Shown here one piece after another: positions 1 to 14,317 of a stretch of 64,000 nucleotides of DNA (position 1 is the stretch's first letter; every line of letters begins with the position of its first letter). The translations under genes were made by a program, and so were the position numbers. The notes beneath the pieces are model-generated. The model did no database searches. It was not told the DNA's origin and saw only the letters and a program-made list of their open reading frames with translations. This stretch comes from Alteromonas genovensis (GTDB taxonomy: Bacteria; Pseudomonadota; Gammaproteobacteria; Enterobacterales; Alteromonadaceae). The DNA is taken from the NCBI RefSeq assembly GCF_010500895.1, contig NZ_JAAAWO010000001.1, positions 124,001 to 188,000 on the forward strand, in the 5' to 3' direction.

Positions 1-73
1 TATTCGTATAGGCCAGTAACAGTAACGAAATAGCAGGAAACAACATAGCGGGAGTAGCAATATCTATTTGCAT
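1..73 (-). CDS. DUF2721 family membrane protein, N-terminal fragment
   Basis: An ATG at 73 read on the minus strand opens a frame that runs off the left edge, giving 24 residues that begin MQIDIATPAMLFPAI and continue into a leucine-rich stretch ending in AYTN. This matches the start of DUF2721 proteins, small membrane proteins of unknown function that typically begin with a PA(L/M)LFPAISLLLLAYTNR-like segment. Only the first predicted membrane segment is inside the window. The ribosome binding site is weak. The assignment rests on a short but characteristic N-terminus. Confidence 0.6.
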   Translation of the reverse strand, partial: MQIDIATPAMLFPAISLLLLAYTN

Positions 74-237
74 TTGGTTTTCTTGAGGTTGCGTGTGTGA
101 AAACGTGTAGTGAAAAAAGTGTACCACACAGTTGTACAGCTTCGCACGGCCCGCGTTATGGTATCACCGTGAACTAGATAGGGGCTTAGTTAGGGCATGG
201 GGAGACCATCTCTAGGTAATAGCTGAGTGCCGAGCTG

Positions 238-642
238 TTACATTTTTTCCACAGCGTATCCAGCTTCATTCCAGCCCAATATATCGCCTTCCAAATGCAT
301 AACGTCGGTAAAGTCTTGCTCTTGCAGCACTTTCATTGCGAGTTTTGCTCGTCTACCTGAGCGGCAGTAAAGGATGATGGGCTTGTCTTTATATTCCTGC
401 AATTCGCTTATGTACTCATCAATGCTTTTGTGGGGCATGTTGATGGCACCAGGAATGTGACCGTCGGCGTATTCTTCAGGAGAGCGAACATCGATTAGCA
501 GCCAATCGTTACTGGCCACTCTTTCAAGCAGAAAAGGTGACGCTTCAATATTTCGATAAGTGGTGGCTTTAGCGGTAAATTGCAAAGATAAGAACAATGC
601 AACGCCCACAGCAATTAAGAAACCTGTCACAACAAATCGCAT
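238..642 (-). CDS. Membrane-anchored rhodanese-like protein
   Basis: A 134-residue protein with one hydrophobic N-terminal segment (about residues 4-22, signal peptide or anchor) and a single rhodanese domain (about 35-130). The active-site loop reads CRSGRR, with the catalytic cysteine at residue 93 after the usual hydrophobic strand, and the domain opens with DVRSPEEYADGHIPGA, the classical CH2A-type motif. Single-domain periplasmic rhodaneses such as PspE transfer sulfane sulfur to thiol acceptors; the in vivo substrate here is unknown. It is the only gene in its gap between the DUF2721 fragment and btuF, and no operon partner is obvious. Confidence 0.85.
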   Translation of the reverse strand: MRFVVTGFLIAVGVALFLSLQFTAKATTYRNIEASPFLLERVASNDWLLIDVRSPEEYADGHIPGAINMPHKSIDEYISELQEYKDKPIILYCRSGRRAKLAMKVLQEQDFTDVMHLEGDILGWNEAGYAVEKM

Positions 643-691
643 GATGACCTTTCCCGTTGCGATAATCCAATGAACAATATACTACAAAAGT

Positions 692-1717
692 TTAATTAAC
701 ACCGCTGCAAAGTCGTTTTAGTTCATCTGCAAGACGCAGTGAGAATCGACTGGTGATGTCGGGGTTCACAGTGACTATTTCCGCATCTAAAAAGTCTGAA
801 TGAGGTTCCCAGAATGATGACAATGACGCTTTGCTTTCGTTACTTGCCGCAATAATTACATCAACCTGACGGATTAGCACTTCTGAAACGGATACTTGAG
901 GGTAATCGATGGGGCTGTCATAAAATGCCGTTTGCGCGCCGCATACGTTCAGTAGTTTGTTTGGCCATGCTTTAGGGCCTACTGTCATCAAGGGTGTGGA
1001 CCACGAGTAATAGAACACGCTTTTGGGCGTCTCCCTTGAATAAGCACTTTTTAACGCCGCTATGTTCTCATTAAATGCTTCAGCCAGGGTTTTCGCCTTT
1101 AAACTAGTATGCGTTAACGTACCTAAACGAATGAGTTCTGATGGGATATCATCTATTTGCGTTATTGCGCTATCAAACACGTTAAGCCCCAAAGACGACA
1201 ACTTTTGTATATCTTGTGGCTTATTCCCTCCTTTCCACGCCAACACCAAATCGGGCTTAAAAGCGAGAATGGCGGCCATATCTACGCCTTGGTAGTCAGC
1301 AACTCGAGGCAGCGCTTTCGCTGCCTCGGGGTAATCGCTGTAATCACTGACTGCCACAAGGTTAGGGCCTAACCCCAAACTGTACGCCCATTCGGTAAGG
1401 TGTGGAGCCAGGCTAACTATTCGCAGGCTGTCTCTGTTAGGAGCCTGTTGCCCCTCATGTAATGCAGGGCTTTCTGTTCGATGATATTCAGTGTTGAAGT
1501 TATTGGGTGAGCCCTTATTTTGCCCTTGTGGCAATAGGCTGGCAGAAACAGTTACGTTTGCAACAAGTAAGAAACTAAAGATAGCACTACCTATTAAACC
1601 TTTAGCCAGGAACACACCACAAAAAGCAGAAGGGCGACAAGCAAAGCGGGACAAGAGATGAGAAAAAAGCCGAGAAAAAAGAGATGCGCGTTGAATACGG
1701 AGCTTTAGTGAAGTCAT
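692..1717 (-). CDS. btuF: Periplasmic cobalamin-binding protein (BtuF-like)
   Basis: A 341-residue substrate-binding protein of the helical-backbone class. The mature part starts near residue 97 with RIVSLAPHLTEWAYSLG, the standard BtuF opening, followed by a YPEAAKALPRV segment and FKPDLVLAWKGG, both typical of the family. BtuF delivers vitamin B12 or cobinamide to the BtuCD transporter. The hydrophobic signal segment sits unusually far in (about residues 40-58) behind a basic, Arg/Ser-rich stretch, so the true start may be an internal GTG at residue 35. The gene begins five bases after the cbiB stop, forming an mtnN-cbiB-btuF operon. The cobalamin context supports the function. Confidence 0.85.
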   Translation of the reverse strand: MTSLKLRIQRASLFSRLFSHLLSRFACRPSAFCGVFLAKGLIGSAIFSFLLVANVTVSASLLPQGQNKGSPNNFNTEYHRTESPALHEGQQAPNRDSLRIVSLAPHLTEWAYSLGLGPNLVAVSDYSDYPEAAKALPRVADYQGVDMAAILAFKPDLVLAWKGGNKPQDIQKLSSLGLNVFDSAITQIDDIPSELIRLGTLTHTSLKAKTLAEAFNENIAALKSAYSRETPKSVFYYSWSTPLMTVGPKAWPNKLLNVCGAQTAFYDSPIDYPQVSVSEVLIRQVDVIIAASNESKASLSSFWEPHSDFLDAEIVTVNPDITSRFSLRLADELKRLCSGVN

Positions 1718-1722
1718 TATAT

Positions 1723-2664
1723 CTACATGCCTATAACAATGAGTAACAGTGTGGCTATCGCAGTGACACCAATCATGGCGCTGGTGATTGTTCTTTTAAC
1801 ATAAACCATACTTGAAAATTTAACCTCGTGTTCTCCACCTACCCGTGGGTAGCGTATTTTTCTATTGGCATAAATGGCAGGCCCGCCCAGCTTGATATTA
1901 TGTATACCGCCAAGGGTTGCCAATAGCAGCGAGGTTATATCCTTAGCAGAACAGCGTTTAACTGCTTTTAAACCGCGAATAGGTCTGCTGCTTATTAACG
2001 TGATGAGCGCGCCTAGTAAAGCGGGCGGAAGCACTAATACGCTAACAATTTTTTTTATGGGTTTAGCAAATAGCGCCATTTTGGGGTCTCGATAGTGCCA
2101 CTGCCATGAGGTTAACAGCATCAGTCGATACACTAATGCGCCAATGGGCCCAAAGACGACATAGTAGAAAATAACGCCACAGAAGAGATAAAGAAACTTT
2201 AGCCATAGCGACTCTATTGCCGCTTTTGCAATACCTATATCAGTTAGCGTATCGCATTGACGCGCTGTGATGCTCGACACTAACTCACGAGCGAGAGATT
2301 TTTTGTTTCTGCCCACAGTCGCCAACACTTTTTTGTACTGCTGGCGCTGATAGCCGTAATCAAGCAGCACTATCATAATGACAGCATCAAAAAAAACAGG
2401 GTATTGCGCCATTGAAACTAAAATGACAAGGCAGGCAACGAGAGGGCTAAGTAATACAATGGCGGCCAGTGTACCTGAAATGTAGTGCTGGCTGGGTGCA
2501 AACGATGAGGACGGTAACACTTTACGCCCCATCTGAGTGACCAAATAGCGCATAAGTGTTAGTGGGTGAGTACGCTGCGGCCATCGCCAAGAGGCGTCGA
2601 TAGCGATGGCCAACCAAAGTATCAGTAGTGGTTGAAAATCAATGCCACTAATCAGTGAATTCAT
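1723..2664 (-). CDS. cbiB: Adenosylcobinamide-phosphate synthase-like protein (CbiB/CobD family)
   Basis: A 313-residue multi-pass membrane protein resembling CbiB/CobD, which attaches aminopropanol phosphate to adenosylcobyric acid and is used in cobinamide salvage. Family-like features are the N-terminal LAIAIDASWRWPQRTHP segment, where CbiB usually carries a D-x-x-x-GDP-xx-PHP motif, and the C-terminal LGG-IHNIKLGGPAIYANRK segment. The N-terminal GDP motif is degenerate here, as in the divergent copies found next to btuF in Vibrio and Alteromonas relatives. It lies between mtnN (37-base gap) and btuF (5-base gap). Membership of the family is fairly sure; catalytic competence is less so. 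Confidence 0.75.
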   Translation of the reverse strand: MNSLISGIDFQPLLILWLAIAIDASWRWPQRTHPLTLMRYLVTQMGRKVLPSSSFAPSQHYISGTLAAIVLLSPLVACLVILVSMAQYPVFFDAVIMIVLLDYGYQRQQYKKVLATVGRNKKSLARELVSSITARQCDTLTDIGIAKAAIESLWLKFLYLFCGVIFYYVVFGPIGALVYRLMLLTSWQWHYRDPKMALFAKPIKKIVSVLVLPPALLGALITLISSRPIRGLKAVKRCSAKDITSLLLATLGGIHNIKLGGPAIYANRKIRYPRVGGEHEVKFSSMVYVKRTITSAMIGVTAIATLLLIVIGM

Positions 2665-2701
2665 TGGTGTGGTACGTCTTTATTTTCGCTTAGACAATCA
2701 G

Positions 2702-3400
2702 TTATGCAAAGTTTTTTACCATTGCCATTACCAGCTGTGCAGAGTGCTTTGCGGCGGTCTCTAAATACTCTTTAAAACTTACTGACGAGGTTTTCCCGGC
2801 AATATCTGACAAAGAGCGTATAACAAGAAATGGCGTATTCAGCATGTAGCAAACTTGGCCGATTGCGGCCCCTTCCATCTCAACCGCCTTCATTTCTGGG
2901 AAGTCTTCTCTTAATTTTGCTACGGCTTCATCGCTACCAATAAATGCGTCGCCGGTGCAAATTAAGCCGCTAGTAGATTGTATTTCTGCAATGTGTGATG
3001 TGGCATTTTTAGCCGTTTCAATGAGAGCTTCATCACAGCGAAAATCTTCTGGCATACCGGCGCATTGGCCAAGTTTGTAGCCAAAGTGAGTAAGATTGGC
3101 ATCGTGATGAATAACGTGGCTGGCTATAACCACATCACCAATATTTAGGTTTTTATCAAAACCACCCGCCGAGCCAGTGTTCACTACCGCATCGGGAGCG
3201 TACTGCTCAATTAGCACCGTTGTTGCGATAGCGGCCGCTACTTTACCTATGCCGCATTTTACTAATATCACTTCAATGCCGCTGAGTGTGCCTTCGTAAA
3301 ACGTTAAATGTTTCCACTTCGTTTCTTTCAAGTCGTCGAGTGACGCTTTAAGTAGCGCAACTTCTTCATCCATTGCACCTAAAATACCAATTCGTTTCAT
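2702..3400 (-). CDS. mtnN: 5'-methylthioadenosine/S-adenosylhomocysteine nucleosidase
   Basis: A 232-residue cytosolic nucleosidase that cleaves adenine from methylthioadenosine, S-adenosylhomocysteine and 5'-deoxyadenosine. The sequence has the usual family length, the opening GILGAMDEEV with catalytic Glu12, the NTGSAGG ribose and phosphate region, the VEMEGAAI motif carrying the ribose-binding Glu176, and RSLSDIAG with the catalytic acid Asp199. It heads the apparent operon mtnN-cbiB-btuF. Removing deoxyadenosine and SAH by-products fits beside cobalamin genes, but the grouping may be purely positional. The upstream 226 bases hold its promoter and the terminator of the gene before it. Confidence 0.95.
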   Translation of the reverse strand: MKRIGILGAMDEEVALLKASLDDLKETKWKHLTFYEGTLSGIEVILVKCGIGKVAAAIATTVLIEQYAPDAVVNTGSAGGFDKNLNIGDVVIASHVIHHDANLTHFGYKLGQCAGMPEDFRCDEALIETAKNATSHIAEIQSTSGLICTGDAFIGSDEAVAKLREDFPEMKAVEMEGAAIGQVCYMLNTPFLVIRSLSDIAGKTSSVSFKEYLETAAKHSAQLVMAMVKNFA

Positions 3401-3534
3401 AATTGTACCGACAAGTTAACGTTTTAAATTGTGCTGTTGCACTGCTTTAACCGCAATATTATAAGCTGTTACGCAAGCAGTTATAAAAGCTGTTGTATTG
3501 CTAATTGTATAAGGAATGTGGTGAAACTGACAGA

Positions 3535-3585
3535 AAAATGCCTTTGTTACCGTCACTCTGTGTAAGTTTGAGCTGTAACAAAGGC
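3535..3585 (-). terminator. Rho-independent terminator after the DUF2726 gene
   Basis: An 11-bp perfect inverted repeat, GCCTTTGTTAC and GTAACAAAGGC (3540-3550 and 3575-3585), with a 24-base loop. Read on the minus strand it is followed by ATTTTTC, giving a modest T-run. It lies 41 bases after the stop of the DUF2726 gene and separates it from mtnN. Confidence 0.65.
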
Positions 3586-3626
3586 AGGGGGAAGGGGTAA
3601 TTGTCTATGCCCACTAGTACAAATGA

Positions 3627-4214
3627 TTAAGCAGCAGCAGGGCGGCTTGATCTAATAGGTCGTGTTGGACGTTTTGTAGGCTCTGGATTCAGCGTGGGCT
3701 GTTGCGCCATCTTTTGCTGTAGACGACGATATGACACAAGTTTGTTTTCAAGACATTCTCGAATATCTTCAATACTGTAGCCTGACTTCACTTTAATGCG
3801 AACATGAGGAATTCCAGCAGCGTCCAAAGCACCAGTAACAAACCAATCTTTTTGGGTTTTGTAGCCCTCTTTACCCTGGTTGTGAACTAGGTCGATGGCT
3901 AACACTGGGCTCATGGTATCTTTTTCTACAAGCACAAAATCAAGTTGACGACTTGATGCACGTGAGAGTGCCTGTGATGCCGTTTTCTTTTTAGTCGATT
4001 GACGAACGGCCACCATGTCGTTCAAACGAACTCGGCACATAACTCTAAATTCACGGCCTACCGCTTGTTCAATTAACGTTAAAAATGAGTATTCCACTTG
4101 GGTAAACAGCTGCGGCTTACGTCGAAATGGAAATGCCATTCCTCCATCAGACAATTTTATGGCGCCTAGAGCAACGACAATAAGTAACATCATCAAAATA
4201 ATTGCCAATTCCAT
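3627..4214 (-). CDS. DUF2726 domain membrane-anchored protein
   Basis: A 195-residue protein with one N-terminal membrane segment (residues 1-19, rich in I, L, M and V) and a DUF2726 domain (about 30-160), a family related to the PD-(D/E)XK nuclease fold. Visible elements are RVRLNDMVAV, RQLDFVLVEKDTMSPVLAIDL with acidic residues placed as in nuclease-like cores, and HVRIKVKSGYS. The tail is basic, Pro- and Arg-rich. The start is the ATG at 4214, seven codons inside the longest frame, because GAGGATAAAG sits directly before it. The cellular role is unknown. Confidence 0.75.
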   Translation of the reverse strand: MELAIILMMLLIVVALGAIKLSDGGMAFPFRRKPQLFTQVEYSFLTLIEQAVGREFRVMCRVRLNDMVAVRQSTKKKTASQALSRASSRQLDFVLVEKDTMSPVLAIDLVHNQGKEGYKTQKDWFVTGALDAAGIPHVRIKVKSGYSIEDIRECLENKLVSYRRLQQKMAQQPTLNPEPTKRPTRPIRSSRPAAA

Positions 4215-4371
4215 CTTTATCCTCACATATATCAATCAATATTAGCGTCAAAAAGGTGACGCTTAATTAAGGTAGACCTTTGGTATTAAAGACTTTGCAA
4301 TGCAGATGCCAATAATGAAAGTTAGCCGTGAAAGTGAGTAATGAGAGGTAAGAAAGCGTAAACGGTAGTTG

Positions 4372-5769
4372 CTATCGCAAAGCATTTTCAAGTGCTGCTG
4401 CAACATCCAGCAGCGCGCCTTCGTTACCTGGAGCAGATGCGAGCATGATGCCAGGCAGTAAACCTGTTTTCTTATCAGCAAATCCGCGAGCAGGTACGGT
4501 AATGCTTGATAAGTCGAGTATGTTAATTAGTGTGTGAGCGGTAATCTGTTTGTTCAGGCCTGGCTTCATTAATGTCGCTTTATTCATTGCGCCATGCTTA
4601 GGAGCAAGCATACCTAGGGTGGGTAAGCAAAGTATTCCGTCGAGGCCAAGTAGCTGTCGGTAGTGCTCTCGCGCCTGTTCATAGGTTTTTATAACACTGG
4701 CTAACTGAGCCTGTTTACGAGGCCGGTATAGGCAATTAATAAGCGAAAGCCATAGGAAAAAGCCAGGCTGTACAGTAGGGCGCCCCGTTATTTGGCGCAG
4801 CGCTTCGCTCATGGTAGAGAAGGGCTTACCTTCGTTAGATAGCCATTCTTTCCATGTGGAATTCATTTCACCAGTAACCAGTTTTGGTACATTCATAAAT
4901 AGCGTCTTAATATCGCTAAAAACCGGTTCATGCTTGGTCATTCCTGCTATTTGCAATTCTCTAAGCGCAGCTTCGTAGGCCGAGTTTATGCACTGGTCTT
5001 TTGCCTCAAATGGATAATTGCGCGGAGCGATTAGTTTTAAGCCAATAACGCTTGCTGGCGTTGGTAAAGGAGTGTCGGCTATTACCGAATACGCTAGGCG
5101 GGCATCTCGAACACTCCTGGTAAATGGGCCTATTCCATTGAATGTTTCAAAATACGGCCCCGACTCGGGGTACACAAAGCTTTTATTAACGGCGGCCGAA
5201 TGAGGTCTAAAACCCACTAAGCCGCAAAACCCAGCAGGAATGCGTATAGAGCCTAAAATGTCAGTACCAAAGCCCATAGGTGATACGCCGCTTGCAACTA
5301 GTGCGCCTTCGCCACCGGTAGAGCCTCCTGGCACAAGACGTTGATCTTTCGGATGATTGGTGCGCCCAAAGCGCAAATTATCCGTTTCTGCTGTCATCAC
5401 AAATTCAGGAACATTACTTCGCGCAATAATGATGGCGCCCGCTGATTTGAGTCGCTCGACAACGGGGGCATCTTTTAAACATTGAATAGGCTGCATACGC
5501 TGGCTACCAATAGTAATTTGCTCACCTGCTAGGGCATACGTTTCCTTGAGGGTTATTGGTAAGCCTGATAACGGCCCGGAAACGGGGTTTTCAGCGGCGG
5601 CTAATGCCTGTTCGGCAAACACTTGAGTTGCCGCGTTTAATATTGGATTTACAAAACGCAGCCTGCCTAGACTCGCTTTGACAAGTTGCTTGCTGGTGCA
5701 CTCACCTGTGCGCATTTGAGCATGCATCGCGGTGGCGTCGGGCTGATTGTGGAGAGTTAAATCTGTCAT
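4372..5769 (-). CDS. Amidase signature family hydrolase
   Basis: A 465-residue cytosolic amidase of the Ser-cisSer-Lys family. The catalytic lysine is in LPITLKETYALAG, the glycine-rich signature reads GGSTGGEGALVASG with the cis-Ser/Thr position, and the nucleophile serine is in TDILGSIRIPAGFCG. The substrate cannot be told from sequence; relatives hydrolyse diverse amides or act in GatA-like roles, but no gatB or gatC is nearby, so this is not the tRNA amidotransferase. The start at 5769 has AGGAG upstream. A 28-base gap separates it from the small secreted protein upstream, suggesting co-transcription. Confidence 0.85.
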   Translation of the reverse strand: MTDLTLHNQPDATAMHAQMRTGECTSKQLVKASLGRLRFVNPILNAATQVFAEQALAAAENPVSGPLSGLPITLKETYALAGEQITIGSQRMQPIQCLKDAPVVERLKSAGAIIIARSNVPEFVMTAETDNLRFGRTNHPKDQRLVPGGSTGGEGALVASGVSPMGFGTDILGSIRIPAGFCGLVGFRPHSAAVNKSFVYPESGPYFETFNGIGPFTRSVRDARLAYSVIADTPLPTPASVIGLKLIAPRNYPFEAKDQCINSAYEAALRELQIAGMTKHEPVFSDIKTLFMNVPKLVTGEMNSTWKEWLSNEGKPFSTMSEALRQITGRPTVQPGFFLWLSLINCLYRPRKQAQLASVIKTYEQAREHYRQLLGLDGILCLPTLGMLAPKHGAMNKATLMKPGLNKQITAHTLINILDLSSITVPARGFADKKTGLLPGIMLASAPGNEGALLDVAAALENALR

Positions 5770-5796
5770 TTTATAACGCTCTCCTTAAAAGGCTGG

Positions 5797-6237
5797 CTAT
5801 TTCGCTATCACCAAAATATCTACTTGGGCGCCCTTGTTATCTGGGGAAACTACAATTTTGGTATGACGTTCTTTTGATGTAATCAGCGTGCGCTGATTAA
5901 CGACTGGGTGGGTTTTGAACATCGGTAGCTGCTCTTTGTAAAAGCCAATTACCTGAGAAGGAGACATAGCTGTGTGGTAAACCATAGCCGCCGGAATTTT
6001 GCTTTCAAACTGTTGGCACTGCGTGGCATCTGATGACAATACGATTGAATGGAACTCGCTCGGGCACGCTACTGTACTTGGCGTACCCATAGCGTCACCG
6101 CTTTGTGATTTTTCCTGCTGCGCCACCGATAGTTTATCAGCATGTGTAACCCCACTCACCAACAATGTGAGGGTAACCGTACCAGTTTTCAGCAATAGCT
6201 GTGCAGTGGGGAAAAAGCTTAACTTATTGTTATTCAT
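5797..6237 (-). CDS. Small secreted protein of unknown function
   Basis: I do not recognise this gene. From the ATG at 6237 it encodes 146 residues with a likely signal peptide (MNNNKLSFF start, hydrophobic core, cleavage after THA near residue 34). The mature part has two cysteines about 36 residues apart (CPSEFHS and TQCQQFE), which could form a disulfide, and a Ser/Pro segment (MSPSQVIGFYKEQ) resembling the start of periplasmic proteins that bear a conserved GFYK element. A longer frame opens at 6291 but would put 18 extra residues before the signal peptide. It probably shares a transcript with the downstream amidase. Confidence 0.6.
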   Translation of the reverse strand: MNNNKLSFFPTAQLLLKTGTVTLTLLVSGVTHADKLSVAQQEKSQSGDAMGTPSTVACPSEFHSIVLSSDATQCQQFESKIPAAMVYHTAMSPSQVIGFYKEQLPMFKTHPVVNQRTLITSKERHTKIVVSPDNKGAQVDILVIAK

Positions 6238-6509
6238 GGTGAACACATTCTCATTATAGGTATATGTTGTTGCGCCAGGTTCATATCTCATATGCAGACT
6301 ATGTGGAATAGCGCTGATTTGATAGTAAAAAGAATAGCGAAGAACTTCAACTGAACCTTTGCCCTTTCAGGTATATCAAAATCGAAAAGGGTATATCGCA
6401 TATCTATCCAATTAACATTTGACTTACTTGTTTGATAAGCACATTTCCTCTAATGCGGACTAATGGTATTAACCTGAGCAGAAGTTGTAGCCTGTAAAAA
6501 AGTACTCAT

Positions 6510-6548
6510 AAAAAAGGCTTAAATGCGATGTGCGTTTAAGCCTTTTTT
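6510..6548 (-). terminator. Rho-independent terminator of gltBD
   Basis: A hairpin with AAAAAAGGCTTAAA pairing to TTTAAGCCTTTTTT around an 11-base centre, so that a T-run follows the stem on either strand. It sits about 60 bases after the gltD stop and is the natural end of the gltBD transcript. No plus-strand gene ends here. Confidence 0.85.
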
Positions 6549-6609
6549 GGGGGGCAATGAACTAACTTGTTAATTTAATTCGTTGAGTTAACTTGTTGAA
6601 CCAGATAGG

Positions 6610-12505
<5,896 letters not shown>

Positions 12506-13144
12506 CTATTAACTCCTTCAACCTTATTGACTGGGCAAGGTATGCGTTGCGTGCAGATGCGCCTAGGTTTGCGTATCGAAACATAATTAGACATCTTTTC
12601 GCGCTTGGGCCATTTAGCTCAGCGCATGCGTCTTTCTTGTCGTTAATTATTATTAGAGGATTCCAGCCGTTCCGCATTTTTATGCATTGATGCGATGCGG
12701 GCCGTACAAAATACCCACATTGAAAACTAAAATCAAACGCAAAAAAAGCCTCATCCCTAATGAATTAGTATAACGTTTAAAAAAATCATTAAAATCAATA
12801 GGATGAAATTCAAATTTTAGATTTGTAATAATAATGTTATAAAAATTTTAGAGGGGAAAACAAACAAGCTGAAGATGATAATACTTCTCATTTGCTAATT
12901 GTTTTTGAATAAATATTCATTGAAGTGGTTGTTTTATCTAGTCAAGAGGGGGTTTTTGGTATTTTTATTTATTTGTAAATAAACTATTCCACTCATATTA
13001 GTAAACTGCTATGTTAGGTAAAATTTGAGTGAAAAATGAACAGTTTTTTTTGTTGGTTTTCGTGCTTTGGTTGGTAACCGTGCTTTGGTTGGTTATCAAG
13101 ATAGTAAGTAGAGTTCATAGTCGCCGCTCATAGGAATAAGCCAA
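12506..13144. other. Divergent intergenic region between gltB and the amidase gene
   Basis: A 639-base gene-free stretch, strongly AT-rich from about 12720 to 13060. It must carry the promoters of gltB (minus) and the amidase gene (plus). I see no convincing ORF, RNA gene or terminator in it. Its only distinct structure is the 15-bp direct repeat listed separately. Glutamate synthase promoters are commonly controlled by Lrp or NtrC, but no site can be defended by eye. Confidence 0.5.
13061..13093 (+). repeat. 15-bp direct repeat before the amidase gene
   Basis: CGTGCTTTGGTTGGT occurs perfectly at 13061-13075 and 13079-13093, an 18-base period. It lies 52 bases before the amidase start. It could be a regulator-binding duplication or a simple slippage product. 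Confidence 0.7.
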
Positions 13145-14179
13145 ATGGACACGGTTATGACAAATACATACTCAGCACCCTTAAACGCAGTTCGCATTGA
13201 AAACAATAGGTTACACGCAAGTGAAATTGAACATGTCACCTCTCCAAACACCTCTGGCGAGTTTCCTCGCAATTTTCCCGATACCTTAGTTATTCATTTT
13301 ACTGGCGGCAGCAGTGCGTCCTCGTCAGTAAATTATATGTTGAACCCAAAAAGTAAAGTATCAGCCCACCTTGTTATAGGACGAAACGGGGAGGTAACAC
13401 AATTACTCCCGTTTAACGCCATTGCGTGGCATGCGGGGCAGAGCAGCTTTGCTGGCAGAAAGCAGTTCAACAACTACGCCATAGGTATCGAGTTAGATAA
13501 TGCGGGTCAACTTGATATGGATGCAAATGGCGAATATGTAAGCTGGTTTGGAAAACGCTACCACCCTAACGACGTGTTTGTCGAAAGTTCGCATTCCAAC
13601 TCTACAGGCCGCTCTGGCATTAAAAATAACAGCGATTTGCAAGAGAGCCCAAACGCACATTCTCCTACGTATTGGCATCGCTACAGCGAGGTGCAGCTTC
13701 AACGTACTTTTGATTTATGCAGGCTGTTGTGTAACACCTACCATATTAATTACGTACTAGGGCACGAAGAAATCTCACCAGGAAGAAAGTTTGACCCTGG
13801 CCCTGCATTTCCACTTCGCCAACTTCGCCGCTATCTGACTCAACACTCTTTCAACGCTCAACCCTCTGATGTCACCGTAGATGAACTGTCCCGAGAGCTC
13901 CCCCCTTCTTTGCAATATACGAATGAGAAACAGCTATCTGTCTCGAGAAAGTCCATAACAGCGTCACAAGACTTTCCTTACACATCTGCCATTGTTAGCG
14001 TGAAACGTTTAAATGTGAGGTTTGGGCCTGGTACCGAATTTACGAAGGCGAGTAGTCAATTAACCTCTGGGCAGGTAGTAAGGGTATTAGAGCGCGGCGA
14101 TACATGGTCCCGCGTTGCGTACACCGCAGAAGGCTGGGTAAGTAATGAATACCTCACTTTTGTTAAACAGAAACGGTAA
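13145..14179 (+). CDS. N-acetylmuramoyl-L-alanine amidase with C-terminal SH3 domain
   Basis: A 344-residue protein with an Amidase_2 (AmpD/PGRP-like) domain at about residues 20-235 and a bacterial SH3 domain at about 285-342. The zinc ligands are visible as His51 (VIHFTGG), His207 (VLGHEEI) and Asp217 (KFDPGPAF), and the conserved Glu in IGIELDN is residue 116. Such enzymes cut the bond between muramic acid and the stem peptide. No signal peptide is evident, so it may act in the cytoplasm on recycled muropeptides, although AmpD proper is shorter and lacks an SH3 domain. AGGAA lies 8 bases before the ATG. arcB follows 138 bases on. Confidence 0.85.
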   Translation: MDTVMTNTYSAPLNAVRIENNRLHASEIEHVTSPNTSGEFPRNFPDTLVIHFTGGSSASSSVNYMLNPKSKVSAHLVIGRNGEVTQLLPFNAIAWHAGQSSFAGRKQFNNYAIGIELDNAGQLDMDANGEYVSWFGKRYHPNDVFVESSHSNSTGRSGIKNNSDLQESPNAHSPTYWHRYSEVQLQRTFDLCRLLCNTYHINYVLGHEEISPGRKFDPGPAFPLRQLRRYLTQHSFNAQPSDVTVDELSRELPPSLQYTNEKQLSVSRKSITASQDFPYTSAIVSVKRLNVRFGPGTEFTKASSQLTSGQVVRVLERGDTWSRVAYTAEGWVSNEYLTFVKQKR

Positions 14180-14317
14180 AAGTATACGAAGCTGTGGTTT
14201 GTGTGTTTGAATTTTGAACAGCAAAGTGAGGCGCGTTTTTGCATGCGTTGACTAGTGGATTCCAGAACACCAGAAAGACTGTTAGGATAGGGCAAAATGG
14301 TTATAGACTAGACGTAC

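Noticed and set aside
4242..4264. Hairpin AGCGTC...GACGCT as a terminator of the amidase gene
   Set aside because: It lies more than 100 bases after the amidase stop and lacks a T-run on the minus strand, so it is only a weak inverted repeat.
4263..4481. 72-codon minus-strand frame overlapping the amidase 3' end
   Set aside because: It overlaps the amidase in another frame and has no ribosome binding site or recognisable product.
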